Assembly: GCA_963806015.1 (NCBI GenBank)
Contig: CAWDWM010000004.1
Span: forward strand, 1-64,000
Direction of reading: 5' to 3'
DNA: 64,000 nucleotides
Source of the DNA: JAOPZW01 sp963806015
GTDB taxonomy: Bacteria > Actinomycetota > Thermoleophilia > Solirubrobacterales > Solirubrobacteraceae
Shown: one piece after another, positions 46,666 through 54,163 of the stretch
Layout of the letters: each line of letters begins with the position of its first letter
Numbering within the stretch: position 1 is the first letter of the stretch
Program-made: the position numbers and the translations under genes
Notes under the pieces: generated by a model
Database searches by the model: none
What the model was told of the DNA's origin: nothing
Seen by the model: the letters and a program-made list of their open reading frames with translations, nothing else

Positions 46666-47646
46666 TCAGCGGGCCGCGACGTAGTGCACGACCCCGTCGG
46701 CCTCCTCCTCGACGACACGGCCGTCGTCGAGGAGCAGGTCCACGTGGCCCAGCACCTCGCTGAGCGTGAGGTAGGCCTGCGTCACCGCCACGTTGCCCCA
46801 CAGCTCCTGCGCCAGCTCGTGCGCCGTGCGGGGGCGCTCGGTCACCAGGCCGTGCAGCTTGTGCGCGCGGCGCTCGTGCATGACGAAGCGCTCCTCGATC
46901 AGCGTGCGGTGGTCCTCGACCGGCTCGCCGTGGCCCGGAAGCACCACGCTGAGGTCCATGTCGCGCGTGGCGCGCAGCGAGGCCAGATAGGCCACCAGGG
47001 CTCTGGGGCGCTCGGTCGGATCGCCGCCGGCCAGCGGGCGTGAGATCAGCGGGTTGGAGGAGATGTGCTTGATGAGGTGATCGCCGGCGACGAGCTCGCC
47101 CGACGCCTCGTCGTGGAACACGGTGTCCGACGGAGAGTGTCCCGGGCGGTGGTACACGCGCCACGCGCGCCCGGCGAAGGGCAGCAGCGCGCCGTCGGCC
47201 AGCGGCGTGCTGACCTCGCAGCTGCCGCCCCAGGCGCGGTAGGAGCGCGTGACGGCGCGCAGCGCGAAGACGCCGTCCTCGGGGATGCCGTGGCGCAGCA
47301 TGATCGCCTCGGCGAAGGCGTCGTCGTCCTCCATGACCTCGGCGTAGCGCGCCAGCCACGGCGCCAGGGCGGCGAGGGCGCACACCTCGGCGCCCGAGCG
47401 GTCGGCGAGGATCGACACCAGCCCGATGTGGTCGATGTGCTGGTGGGTGATGACGATCCGCTCGAGGTCCTCGATGCGCCGTCCGTGCTCGGCCAGCGCC
47501 GCATCAAGCGCGGTCAGCGAGGTCGCCGAGTTGGGCCCGGCGTCGACCAGGGTGAGCGGGTCGTCATCGACCAGGTAGCAGTTGATGCGCCCCACGGCGA
47601 ACGGCGTGGGGACGGGGAGGACATGGATCGCTCCGGCGCCGCTCAT
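46666..47646 (-). CDS. Metallo-beta-lactamase-fold hydrolase
   Basis: 326 residues from ATG 47646, overlapping the RES toxin stop (ATGA). Zinc motifs: ITHQHIDHIG (HxHxDH), HRPGHSPSD, AGDHLIKHISS and LPGHGEP. After the catalytic domain (about 1-240) a helical C-terminal part (about 250-326) holds VMHERRAHKLHGLVTERP and a winged-helix-like AHELAQELWG, as in the LACTB2/GloB-like group. The reaction is unknown: thioester, phosphodiester or RNA substrates are all possible. Third gene of the toxin-antitoxin operon. Confidence 0.88.
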   Translation of the reverse strand: MSGAGAIHVLPVPTPFAVGRINCYLVDDDPLTLVDAGPNSATSLTALDAALAEHGRRIEDLERIVITHQHIDHIGLVSILADRSGAEVCALAALAPWLARYAEVMEDDDAFAEAIMLRHGIPEDGVFALRAVTRSYRAWGGSCEVSTPLADGALLPFAGRAWRVYHRPGHSPSDTVFHDEASGELVAGDHLIKHISSNPLISRPLAGGDPTERPRALVAYLASLRATRDMDLSVVLPGHGEPVEDHRTLIEERFVMHERRAHKLHGLVTERPRTAHELAQELWGNVAVTQAYLTLSEVLGHVDLLLDDGRVVEEEADGVVHYVAAR

Positions 47647-48194
47647 GCGAGCCCCAGCTCGGCGGCGGCGCCGCGCACGGCCTCGTGCTGGGCGCCCATC
47701 AGCTCGACGGAGCGCACGCGCAGGCGCCGGCGGGCGCGATCGAAGATCGTGAGGTTGATCCACGACGCCTCGATCGTCGACCACCAGCGCAGGCCGGTGG
47801 CGCGGCGGTGGTCGTGAAAGAGGCGCAGCGCGTCGCGCTGGGTCGTCGCGCGCATCCGGGTGGCCACGCCGGAGGGTCGCAGACCCTCGGCGGCCAATGT
47901 CGCGGGCTCGTCGAGGTCGAGCAGGCCGTGGGGCTCGCGCAGGTCCAGGGCGACGAGCGACAGCGGCCGGCCGGCGCGCTCGAGCATCGCCGCGGTCAGG
48001 GCGCCGCGCCCGCGGAAGGGCGACAGCGCCTCGGCGACCGCCGACACCGGTGTCTGCGCCACGTAGAGGCAGCCGTAGGCGTCGGGGTTGTCGTGCCGGG
48101 CGGCCCCCTGGTACTCGCGCGGGAACCACAGCGGACCGCCCGCCGCGTCGGTTGCGGCCGCCGGGTCGACCGGCAGCACGCGCCAGACGATCAC
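47643..48194 (-). CDS. RES-domain toxin (NAD+-depleting)
   Basis: 183 residues. The RES fold is recognised from the invariant Arg in VWRVLP at the start, Glu in PVSAVAEALSPF (about 55) and the late Ser in RWWSTIEASWINLTIFD, the three residues for which the family is named. FPREYQGAARHDNPDAYGCL lies between. RES toxins phosphorolyse or hydrolyse NAD+ and halt growth until bound by their Xre/MbcA antitoxin. Starts GTG/ATG-overlapping with the antitoxin stop and overlaps the next gene, so all three are co-translated. Key residues look intact. Confidence 0.9.
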   Translation of the reverse strand: MIVWRVLPVDPAAATDAAGGPLWFPREYQGAARHDNPDAYGCLYVAQTPVSAVAEALSPFRGRGALTAAMLERAGRPLSLVALDLREPHGLLDLDEPATLAAEGLRPSGVATRMRATTQRDALRLFHDHRRATGLRWWSTIEASWINLTIFDRARRRLRVRSVELMGAQHEAVRGAAAELGLA

Positions 48195-48523
48195 GCGAAG
48201 CTGCCGGCCGCCTCGACCTCGATCGCCTCGAGCAGCTCGCGCGTGTTTCCGGCGCGGATGAGGTCGACCGGACGGCGGTCGCGCAGGTGCGGGTTGACGC
48301 CCAGCAGCCAGTCCTCGGCCGCCTCGGGCGAGTAGACGCGCAGAAGGCTCGACATCGCGAGCTCGAGCAGGTCGACGCGCTGGGCGTTGACGGCGTCGAT
48401 CCCGCTGCCGTTGCGCCAGCGCGTGATCTGCGCGGGGCTCACGCCCAGCAGCTCGGCCAGGCGGCGCTGGGAGTGGAAGTCGCGGCTGAGGGCGATGACC
48501 TTCTCGGCGGTCTCGACGGGCAT
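48191..48523 (-). CDS. Xre/MbcA-type antitoxin (DUF2384)
   Basis: 110 residues from ATG 48523, chosen because a TACCAT promoter element lies 6 nt upstream. The N-terminal HTH has FHSQRRLAELLGVSPAQITR. The C-terminal DUF2384 domain has SLLRVYSPEAAEDWLLGVNP, then RRPVDLIRAGNTRELLEAIE, which in relatives covers the toxin's NAD site. Binds the RES toxin and represses the operon. The perfect palindrome at 48536-48556 is its probable operator. Confidence 0.92.
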   Translation of the reverse strand: MPVETAEKVIALSRDFHSQRRLAELLGVSPAQITRWRNGSGIDAVNAQRVDLLELAMSSLLRVYSPEAAEDWLLGVNPHLRDRRPVDLIRAGNTRELLEAIEVEAAGSFA

Positions 48524-48529
48524 GGTCCT

Positions 48530-48535
48530 ATGGTA
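48530..48535 (-). promoter_or_regulatory. -10 element of the Xre-RES-MBL operon
   Basis: TACCAT on the minus strand, six nt before the antitoxin ATG: leaderless type. It touches the palindrome at 48536-48556. Confidence 0.55.
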
Positions 48536-48556
48536 GCGCAACACAAAGTGTTGCGC
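48536..48556. promoter_or_regulatory. Perfect palindromic operator of the toxin-antitoxin operon
   Basis: GCGCAACAC, AAA, GTGTTGCGC: 9-bp arms without mismatch. It abuts the -10 element and covers the spacer and -35 region, so a bound dimer would block RNA polymerase. Autorepression by the antitoxin, alone or with toxin, is the rule in this family. Confidence 0.75.
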
Positions 48557-48562
48557 CAGATG

Positions 48563-49933
48563 TCAGGACCGGATGACGCCGAGCACCTCGTCGCGCCGGC
48601 GCTCCATGTCCTGCTCGGAGACGAGCGACTCCAGGCACAGGCGCAGCAGCGGCTCGGTGTTGGACGGGCGCACGTTGAAGTGCCAGTCGTCGTAGTCGAT
48701 GCTCACGCCGTCCAGGTGGGAGATGCGCGCGTCGGCGAAGCGCTCCTCGAGCTCGGCCATGCGGGCGGCGCCGTCGGCCACCTCGGAGTTGATCTCGCCG
48801 GAGATGAAGTAGGTCGAGCGGTAGGGCTCGAGCAGCTCGCTGAGCCGCTTGCCCTCGACCGACAGCTTCTCGAGCACGAGCAGCGCCGGGATCGTCCCGG
48901 AGTCGGCGTTGTAGAAGTCGTGGAAGTAGTAGTGGCCGGAGACCTCGCCGCCGAAGATGGCGCCCTCGTCGCGCATGCGGCCCTTGAAGAACGCGTGGCC
49001 GACGCGGTTGGCGTGCGCGACGCCGCCGGCGCGCGCCACGACGTCGGCCACCGCGCGCGAGGCGCGCACGTCGTAGAGGACGCCCGCGCCGTCAGGGGCC
49101 CTGGCCAGCAGGTGCTCGGCCAGGATCGCGGTCAGGAAGTCGCCGTCGACGAAGCGCCCCGTGTCGTCGAAGAAGAAGCAGCGATCGGCGTCGCCGTCCC
49201 AGGCGATCCCGAGGTCGGCCCCGGTCTCACGGACCTTGTCGACGATGAAGCGGCGGTTCTCCTCGAGCAGCGGGTTGGGCTCGTGGTCGGGGAAGGAGCC
49301 GTCGGGCTCCCAGTAGGTGGTCACGAGGTCGAGCCCCAGGCGCTCCAGGAGCGGGCCGAGCATCGGGCCGGCCATGCCGTTGCCGCCGTCGACGACCACC
49401 TTCAGCGGGGCGACATTGGCGGGCTCGATGAAGCGCAGGGCGGCGTCGCGGAACTCGGCGCCGAGGTCGACGTCCTCGGCCGAGCCGCCGCCCGGGGCGT
49501 CGCCCAGCCCGGCCTGGACGGCGCGGCGGATGTCGTGGATGCCCTCCTCGCCGCTCAGCGGGATGGCTCCTGAGCGCACGAGCTTGGCGCCCGTGTAGGC
49601 CTTCGGGTTGTGCGACGCGGTGCACATGAGCCCGCCGTCGAGCCCGCGTGAGCCCACGAGGAAATAGAGCACTTCGGTGCCGACCATCCCGGCATCGAGG
49701 ACGTGCGCGCCCTCGGCGACCATGCCCGCGCGATAGCGCGCGCTCAGCTCAGGCGCGGTGAGGCGCATGTCGCGCCCGAGCCCGACCCGCAGCTCCCCGG
49801 GGGCCTTGGCGGCCGCCTCGCCCAGCACGCGCACGAACGCGCGGCCGATCTGCTCGGCCCCGTCGGCGTCCAGCTGCTCGCCGTGGAGGCCACGGATGTC
49901 GTAGGCCTTGAAGATCTCCGGGGCGACTGCCAT
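48563..49933 (-). CDS. Phosphomannomutase/phosphoglucomutase
   Basis: 456 residues, four-domain alpha-D-phosphohexomutase. PEIFKAYDIRGLHGEQLDAD at the start; the catalytic phospho-Ser in MCTASHNPKAYTG; Mg2+ loop WDGDADRCFFFDD; sugar loop GGEVSGHYYFHDF; phosphate-binding RPSNTEPLLRLCLE at the end. Interconverts 1- and 6-phosphates of mannose or glucose for GDP-mannose and envelope sugars. The ManB-like GEVSGHYYF favours dual mannose/glucose use. It ends 7 bp before the toxin-antitoxin operator, whose genes run in the same direction but have their own promoter. Confidence 0.95.
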   Translation of the reverse strand: MAVAPEIFKAYDIRGLHGEQLDADGAEQIGRAFVRVLGEAAAKAPGELRVGLGRDMRLTAPELSARYRAGMVAEGAHVLDAGMVGTEVLYFLVGSRGLDGGLMCTASHNPKAYTGAKLVRSGAIPLSGEEGIHDIRRAVQAGLGDAPGGGSAEDVDLGAEFRDAALRFIEPANVAPLKVVVDGGNGMAGPMLGPLLERLGLDLVTTYWEPDGSFPDHEPNPLLEENRRFIVDKVRETGADLGIAWDGDADRCFFFDDTGRFVDGDFLTAILAEHLLARAPDGAGVLYDVRASRAVADVVARAGGVAHANRVGHAFFKGRMRDEGAIFGGEVSGHYYFHDFYNADSGTIPALLVLEKLSVEGKRLSELLEPYRSTYFISGEINSEVADGAARMAELEERFADARISHLDGVSIDYDDWHFNVRPSNTEPLLRLCLESLVSEQDMERRRDEVLGVIRS

Positions 49934-49965
49934 GGGCGCGCAGGCTAGCGGCCTGCGCCGGGGAC

Positions 49966-51276
49966 TCAGGCGGTCGCGGGCAGCGGGCCGGGCGTGTACT
50001 CGAAGCGGTCGCGCCCCGCCTGCTTGGCGACGTACATCGCCATGTCGGCCCGGTCCATGGCGCTGGTGGAGGTGGGCTCGTCGCCGAACGGCGTCACCCC
50101 GACCGACACCGTGACGCCGCCCACCTCGCGGATGAGGGCCACGATCTTCTCAGCCACCGCGCGCGCCTCGTCCTCGCCCTCGGCGGGGAGCAGGACGGCG
50201 AACTCGTCGCCACCGAGGCGCCCGAGGATGTCGGTCTCGCGCAGGCGCTCCTTCAGGGCGCGGGCGCAGGTCACGATGAGCTGGTCGCCGGCCGCATGGC
50301 CGTGGGTGTCGTTGACCGCCTTGAAGCCGTCGAGGTCGAGCACCAGCAGCGCGCCCTGGGCGCCGTAGCGCCGTCCGCGGGCGACATGCTGGGCGAGGGC
50401 GCGGTCGATGCCGCGGCGGTTGAGCAGTCCGGTGAGCGCGTCGTGGTCGGCGAGGTGGCGCAGCTGGTCCTCCAGGCTGCGGCGCTCGGTGATGTCCTGG
50501 ACCTGGAGCAGGACGTGGACCGGCGTGCCGTCGTCGTCGCGCACGATGGTGGCGCGCAGCGCGACCCAGACGGGGTGGCCGTCGGCGTGGACGATGCGCA
50601 GCTCTACCGCCATGCCGTCGTCGGCCAGCAGCGAGGCGAAGGCCTCGGCGGCGAGATCCTCGTCGTCGGGGTGCAGCAGCTCCTCGTGGCGCAGCGCGGC
50701 GAGCTCCGTGGCCGAGCAGCCGGTGATGGCGGCCAGTGCCGCGTTGACGCGCTGGACGCTGCCGTCGACGCCGACCAGGGCCATGCCGATCGGGGCGCGG
50801 TCGAAGGCGATCTCGAAGCGCCGCTCGGCCTCGCGGCCGGCGCGCTCGGCGTTGCGCTGGTCGGTGACGTCGCGCGAGATGAAGACGATGCCCTCGATGG
50901 TGCCGTCGTGCGCGCGCACGGGCGCGCTCTGCACGACGATGGTGCGCCGCGAGATCGGCCCGAAGGTCTCCACGCTTCCCTCCTGCCCGGCCAGGGCGCT
51001 GGCCAGGATCGCCTCCGTGGCGGCGAGCAGGTCGGCGGGCACGATCTCCGAAACGTGGCGCCCGACCATCGCGGCACCGTCGATGCCCGCGGTCTGCAGG
51101 TGTGCGCCCTCCAGCAGCAGGCAGCGCAGGTTCAGGTCGAACAGGCCGACCGAGGCCCCGGGCAGATGCTGCAGCACGAGCCGATGGCGGCGCTCCGAGT
51201 CGCGCAGGGCGTCCTCAGCCACGCGTCGCGCGCTTTCGTGCCTGGCGCGCCTAGGTAGCTTGAAGACAGAAAACAC
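49966..51276 (-). CDS. PAS-PAS-GGDEF diguanylate cyclase
   Basis: 436 residues, no TM helix. PAS 1 (about 28-140; LQHLPGASVGLFDLNLRCL, SRDVTDQRNAERAG), PAS 2 (about 148-265; FDRAPIGMALVGVDGSVQR, LLQVQDITERRSLEDQ), then GGDEF (about 275-425; DHDALTGLLNRRGID, DLDGFKAVNDTHGH). The active site is GGDEF in GRLGGDEFAVLL, with the inhibitory RETD five residues before. The DMAMYVAKQAGRDR end is typical. Cytoplasmic c-di-GMP synthase controlled by whatever the PAS domains bind. Confidence 0.93.
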   Translation of the reverse strand: MFSVFKLPRRARHESARRVAEDALRDSERRHRLVLQHLPGASVGLFDLNLRCLLLEGAHLQTAGIDGAAMVGRHVSEIVPADLLAATEAILASALAGQEGSVETFGPISRRTIVVQSAPVRAHDGTIEGIVFISRDVTDQRNAERAGREAERRFEIAFDRAPIGMALVGVDGSVQRVNAALAAITGCSATELAALRHEELLHPDDEDLAAEAFASLLADDGMAVELRIVHADGHPVWVALRATIVRDDDGTPVHVLLQVQDITERRSLEDQLRHLADHDALTGLLNRRGIDRALAQHVARGRRYGAQGALLVLDLDGFKAVNDTHGHAAGDQLIVTCARALKERLRETDILGRLGGDEFAVLLPAEGEDEARAVAEKIVALIREVGGVTVSVGVTPFGDEPTSTSAMDRADMAMYVAKQAGRDRFEYTPGPLPATA

Positions 51277-51327
51277 CCCATGGTGATCGGCGGGCGCGCC
51301 GCGTTCTTCAGGATGCCGGCGCGCCAG

Positions 51328-52005
51328 CTACCGCGCCGCGGCGCGGAGCAGATCGGCGACGGCGCCGGGATCGTTGAGGAACGGCGAGTGGTCGCTGTCG
51401 AGGCGGTGCGTCGTCCCCGCCCGCGCCGCCATCGCCTCCTGCGCCGGGACCGGGATCGCGTTGTCGCGGTCGCAGATCACGTAGGTCGCGGGGACGTCGC
51501 GCCACGCGACCGACGTCACCGGCTGCACGAAGGCGGCGATGGTGTGCGGTCGCAGGCGCGCCGCGGCAGCGTCGGCAACGTCCGGTGGGCACGTGTTGTA
51601 GAAGACCTCCTGCGCCCCGGCCACGCTCAGCGTCCCTCCGTCGGGGTCGGCGATCTGCCAGTCCGGCGGGGTGCTGCCGGTGATGGTGGCCAGCGATTCG
51701 CCCTCGTCGAGCATGAAGGCGGTCAGATAGACCAGGTGGCGCACGCCCTCGGCGCCGGCGGCTGCCTCGGTGATGACGACGCCCCCGTAGGAGTGCCCGA
51801 CGACGACCGTCTCGCCGCCGGCCGTGGCGATGGCGTCGCGGACGAAGCGCGCGTCGTCGTACATGTCCCCGCCGGCGGCGACGCTCGGCAGGTCGACCGC
51901 GACCACCGGCGCGCCGCCGGCGCGCAGCCGGGCGGCGACCTCGTCCCAGCACCACGCGCCGTGCCAGGCGCCATGGACGAGCACGAAGGTGGGGCGGTCG
52001 GCCAT
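51328..52005 (-). CDS. Alpha/beta hydrolase
   Basis: 225 residues from ATG 52005, chosen because TAGGAT lies seven nt upstream. Oxyanion region VLVHGAWHGAWCWDEVA, nucleophile elbow VVGHSYGGVVITEAA, and the catalytic His in RLDSDHSPFLNDPGAV; the acid is probably in ICDRDNAIP. This is the esterase/salicylate-esterase-like group of small hydrolases (the CWDEV and DSDHSPF patterns recall plant hydroxynitrile lyase relatives). Substrate unknown. Divergent from yebC with only 45 bp between start codons. Confidence 0.88.
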   Translation of the reverse strand: MADRPTFVLVHGAWHGAWCWDEVAARLRAGGAPVVAVDLPSVAAGGDMYDDARFVRDAIATAGGETVVVGHSYGGVVITEAAAGAEGVRHLVYLTAFMLDEGESLATITGSTPPDWQIADPDGGTLSVAGAQEVFYNTCPPDVADAAAARLRPHTIAAFVQPVTSVAWRDVPATYVICDRDNAIPVPAQEAMAARAGTTHRLDSDHSPFLNDPGAVADLLRAAAR

Positions 52006-52012
52006 CGCGCGC

Positions 52013-52018
52013 ATCCTA
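52013..52018 (-). promoter_or_regulatory. -10 element of the hydrolase gene
   Basis: TAGGAT on the minus strand, seven nt before ATG 52005; leaderless type and back to back with the yebC element. Confidence 0.5.
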
Positions 52019-52037
52019 CGTTCGGCCGCAGCGTCGC

Positions 52038-52043
52038 TAGCAT
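52038..52043 (+). promoter_or_regulatory. -10 element of yebC
   Basis: TAGCAT, seven nt before ATG 52051; leaderless type. Confidence 0.5.
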
Positions 52044-52050
52044 CGAAGGC

Positions 52051-52800
52051 ATGGCAGGTCATTCCAAGTGGGCGGGGATCAAGCACAAGAAGGCGATCGT
52101 CGACGCACGCCGCGGCAAGCTCTTCACCAAGCTCGCGCGCGCCATCACGGTGGCCGCCAAGGAGGGCGGAGGCGACCCGGAGGGCAACCCGGCGCTCGGG
52201 CTCGCCGTCCAGAAGGCCAAGGACGCGTCTATGCCCAAGGACAACATCGAGCGCGCCATCGCCAAGGGCACCGGCGAGGGCGCCGACGCCGAGGCGCTCG
52301 AGGCGGTCCTCTACGAGGGCTATGGCCCGGGCGGCGTGGCGCTGCTCGTGGAGGCGACCACCGACAACCGCAACCGCACCGGCGCGGACATCCGTCACCT
52401 CTTCACCAAGGCCGGGGGCAACCTCGGCGAGCCGGGCTCGGTCGCCTACCTGTTCGACAAGCGCGGCGTGATCGTGGTCGACGCGGCGCGCTACGCCGAG
52501 GACGACCTGCTGCCCGCCATCGAGGCCGGCGCCCTCGACGTCGCCGTCGACGACGACGTCTTCGAGATCCTCACCGAGCCGAGCGATCTCACCGCCGTCC
52601 GCGCGGCGCTGGAGTCGGCCGGCGTCGAGCTCGAGTCCTCCGAGCTCTCGCAGCATCCCAAGACGCGCGTCCCCATCGACGAGGACGTCGCCACCAAGCT
52701 CATGCGGCTCATCGACGCGCTGGAGGACAACGACGACGTCGACGACGTGCACGCCAATTTCGACGTCGACGCGGCGGTGCTCGAACGTGTGGCCGGGTAA
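52051..52800 (+). CDS. yebC: YebC/PmpR-family protein (TACO1-like)
   Basis: 249 residues. The N-terminal AGHSKWAGIKHKKAIVDARR is the family hallmark. FTKLARAITVAAKEGGGDPE, MPKDNIERAIAKGTGEG, YEGYGPGGVALLVEATTDNR and NRTGADIRHLFTKAGGNLGE follow, all diagnostic; the C-terminal part is rich in acidic residues. Known as a transcriptional regulator in some bacteria and, for YebC, as a ribosome-associated factor helping translation through difficult sequences. In many actinobacteria it lies just upstream of ruvCAB; here about 3.5 kb separates them. Confidence 0.97.
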   Translation: MAGHSKWAGIKHKKAIVDARRGKLFTKLARAITVAAKEGGGDPEGNPALGLAVQKAKDASMPKDNIERAIAKGTGEGADAEALEAVLYEGYGPGGVALLVEATTDNRNRTGADIRHLFTKAGGNLGEPGSVAYLFDKRGVIVVDAARYAEDDLLPAIEAGALDVAVDDDVFEILTEPSDLTAVRAALESAGVELESSELSQHPKTRVPIDEDVATKLMRLIDALEDNDDVDDVHANFDVDAAVLERVAG

Positions 52801-52825
52801 CTAGGGCGTCGTGACAGACGAGCGC

Positions 52826-52831
52826 TACCCT
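52826..52831 (+). promoter_or_regulatory. -10-like element before the MFS gene
   Basis: TACCCT nine nt before ATG 52841; it supports that start over the GTG at 52811. Confidence 0.4.
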
Positions 52832-52840
52832 CCCGCAGAC

Positions 52841-54157
52841 ATGCCGTCGGGAGCGGTCCAGCGGAGGCTGCCTGCCTCGCTACGGGAGCACGGTCCGTTC
52901 CGCCTGCTGTTCTGGGGCCAGGCGCTGTCGGTCATGGGCGATCGCATCACGCCGGTCGCGATCGCCTTCGCGGTGCTGGGCCTCGGATCGGCGACCGACC
53001 TCGGCGTCGTCCTGGCCGCCGGCGGTATCCCGTTCGCGCTGTTCGCGCTGGCGGGCGGCGTGTGGGCCGACCGCGTCGGCCGGCGCAGGGTCATGCTCGC
53101 GTCCGACATCGTCCGCGCGGTCTCCCAGACCGTCACCGCCGTGCTGCTGCTCACGGGCACCGCCGAGGTCTGGATGCTGGCGGTGCTCGCCTTCGTCTAC
53201 GGCACGGCGGCCGCGCTCTTCATGCCGGCGCTGATCGGCCTGATCCCGCAGACCGTGCGCCCGGCGCGGCTGCAGGAGGCCAACGCGCTGCTGTCGCTCA
53301 CCCGCAGCATCGCGAGCGTGGCCGGCCCGGCGGTGGCCGGCGTGCTCGTCGTGGCCGCCGGATCCGGCGAGGCGATCGCCGTCGACGCGGCGACCTTCGC
53401 GTTCAGCGCGTTGTGCCTGGCGCGGATGCGCATCAGCGAGGAGGCGCCCGCCGCCGACCACGAGCCGTTCCTCGCCGGGCTGCGCGGGGGCTGGAACGAG
53501 GTGCGCTCGCGCGCGTGGCTGCGGTGGGGGCTGATTGCGATGAGCATCTACCACGTGTTCGTGCTGCCCGCCGTGTTCGTGCTCGGCCCAGCGCTGTCCG
53601 CGGACCGGCTCGACGGCGCCTCGAGCTGGGCCGCGATCGTGGCCTGCTTCGGGATCGGCGGCGTCCTGGGCAACGTGGTGGCGATGCGCATCCCGCTGCG
53701 CCGGCCGGTGTTCATCGCCGCCCTGGCGCTGGTGGGAGCCAGCACGCAGGCCGCGATCATCGGCAGCGGGCTGGGCACCGTCGGGATCGCGGCGCTGGAG
53801 CTGTTGGCCGGCGTCTGCGTGGCGCTCTTCTTCACCCTCTGGGACCTCAGCATCCAGGAGCAGATCCCCAGCCACATCGTCTCGCGCGTCAGCGCCTACG
53901 ACTTCAGCGTCTCCATGGGCCTTATGCCGCTGGGCATGGCGGTCTGCGGGCCGATCGCCGATGCCATCGGCCTGCAGCAGACGCTGCTGGGCATGAGCGC
54001 GGTCGGCCTCGCCGGCTCGCTGGCCTGGCTGGCGCAGCCGTCGGTGCGCCGCCTGCGCCGCCCGCAGCCCGACGCGCCTCAGCCGGACCGGGCCTCGTCG
54101 GTTCCCACCGGGCCTCCGGAATCGACGCTGCCGGTCGTCGGCGCCGGCGGGCGGTAG
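52841..54157 (+). CDS. MFS transporter, MefA/enterobactin-exporter type
   Basis: 438 residues from ATG 52841; GTG 52811 is an alternative. Twelve hydrophobic segments as in DHA3/MFS_3 proteins. PFRLLFWGQALSVMGDRITP begins TM1, and GGVWADRVGRRRVMLASDIV is the loop 2-3 signature. LIGLIPQTVRPARLQEANAL and LSLTRSIASVAGPAVAGVLV follow. The last 40 residues form a Pro/Arg-rich cytoplasmic tail. Exports a small hydrophobic compound by proton antiport; the substrate is not predictable. Ends 6 bp from the convergent cyclase gene. Confidence 0.9.
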   Translation: MPSGAVQRRLPASLREHGPFRLLFWGQALSVMGDRITPVAIAFAVLGLGSATDLGVVLAAGGIPFALFALAGGVWADRVGRRRVMLASDIVRAVSQTVTAVLLLTGTAEVWMLAVLAFVYGTAAALFMPALIGLIPQTVRPARLQEANALLSLTRSIASVAGPAVAGVLVVAAGSGEAIAVDAATFAFSALCLARMRISEEAPAADHEPFLAGLRGGWNEVRSRAWLRWGLIAMSIYHVFVLPAVFVLGPALSADRLDGASSWAAIVACFGIGGVLGNVVAMRIPLRRPVFIAALALVGASTQAAIIGSGLGTVGIAALELLAGVCVALFFTLWDLSIQEQIPSHIVSRVSAYDFSVSMGLMPLGMAVCGPIADAIGLQQTLLGMSAVGLAGSLAWLAQPSVRRLRRPQPDAPQPDRASSVPTGPPESTLPVVGAGGR

Positions 54158-54163
54158 CGCTCC

